Assembly (NCBI GenBank): GCA_041584755.1 | Contig: JBFHDK010000102.1 | Span: forward strand, 1 to 7,251 | From: HB2-32-21 sp003448675 | GTDB lineage: Bacteria > Pseudomonadota > Gammaproteobacteria > Pseudomonadales > Porticoccaceae | Direction: 5' to 3' | Length of the DNA stretch: 7,251 bases | Shown here: piece after piece, positions 6,984 through 7,251 of the stretch | Layout: every line of letters starts with the position of its first letter | Numbering within the stretch: the first letter of the stretch is position 1 | Notes under the pieces: generated by a model | The model's database searches: none | Told to the model about the DNA's origin: nothing | The model's input: only the letters and a program-made list of their open reading frames with translations | Translations under genes and position numbers: made by a program

Positions 6984-7251
6984 GACTATTCGGTTTTAGC
7001 TGGCGGTACCGGCTGACACCGAATGGATCTCGCACCCATGTCTACGACAGCTACTGCAAGGAGTCCGGGGCTTAAAGGCCGTTGGGAAGTGCAGGTTGAG
7101 CGCAGGGAGGACACACATTGTTCCAGTCGCCGGCCAAACCGGAACAGGGCAGCTACCGGGCTTCTGATCGTCGCCCGCATGCTGCGCTCCAACTGCCGTC
7201 AAATCATCAAGCTGACGGGTTTCTGACGATGATCGCCGTGCAGCGCATGCC
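6984..7251. other. Right-end stretch with no supported gene
   Basis: This is the region upstream of the leftward unrecognised gene, up to the window edge. Short ORFs exist on both strands (for example 7023-7226 forward and 6986-7192 reverse), but they overlap each other, are rich in Arg and Ser, and show no family motif. No convincing -35/-10 pair facing left was found. An ATG at 7229 opens a frame running off the right edge, with too little sequence to judge. Confidence 0.4.

Noticed and set aside
7023..7226. 67-codon forward ORF at the right end
   Set aside because: Its composition is Arg/Ser-rich, it overlaps reverse ORFs of equal quality, and it has no ribosome-binding site or motif.

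Overview
This window appears to be part of a bacterial surface-polysaccharide or glycoconjugate locus. It holds four recognisable glycosyltransferases of four different families, plus one large protein with glycosyltransferase-like features that I cannot place. Gene density, mid-50s G+C by eye, GTG/TTG starts and short intergenic gaps suggest a proteobacterium, perhaps a gammaproteobacterium. There is no RNA gene or marker to fix the taxon, so this is a weak inference.

Layout. The left part reads rightward: the last codons of an upstream gene (to 76), a ceramide-glucosyltransferase-like (GT21-type) membrane glycosyltransferase (98-1210), and an exostosin-family (GT47-type) glycosyltransferase (1207-2253). 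The start of the third gene overlaps the stop of the second, so these look like one operon. From 2398 on, everything reads leftward. In transcription order it runs: an unrecognised 550-residue protein (6914-5256), a 450-base gap with a hairpin and a doubtful small ORF, a cellulose-synthase-like / CslA-like processive GT2 (4790-3321), and a GT8-like DAD-motif glycosyltransferase (3270-2398). The two arms converge on 2254-2397, which contains a 7-bp-stem hairpin.

How the genes may work together (inference). The CslA-like enzyme is the only evident candidate for making a beta-linked glycan backbone and moving it through the inner membrane. The GT8, exostosin and GT21-like proteins could add side groups, act on a lipid acceptor, or modify the product. 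No transporter, flippase, polymerase, sugar-nucleotide synthesis gene or regulator lies in the window, so the product cannot be assigned.

No mobile element, CRISPR array, tRNA or rRNA was found. The most open questions are the identity of the unrecognised protein, the altered metal-binding motifs of the GT21-like enzyme, and the gap at 4791-5255.
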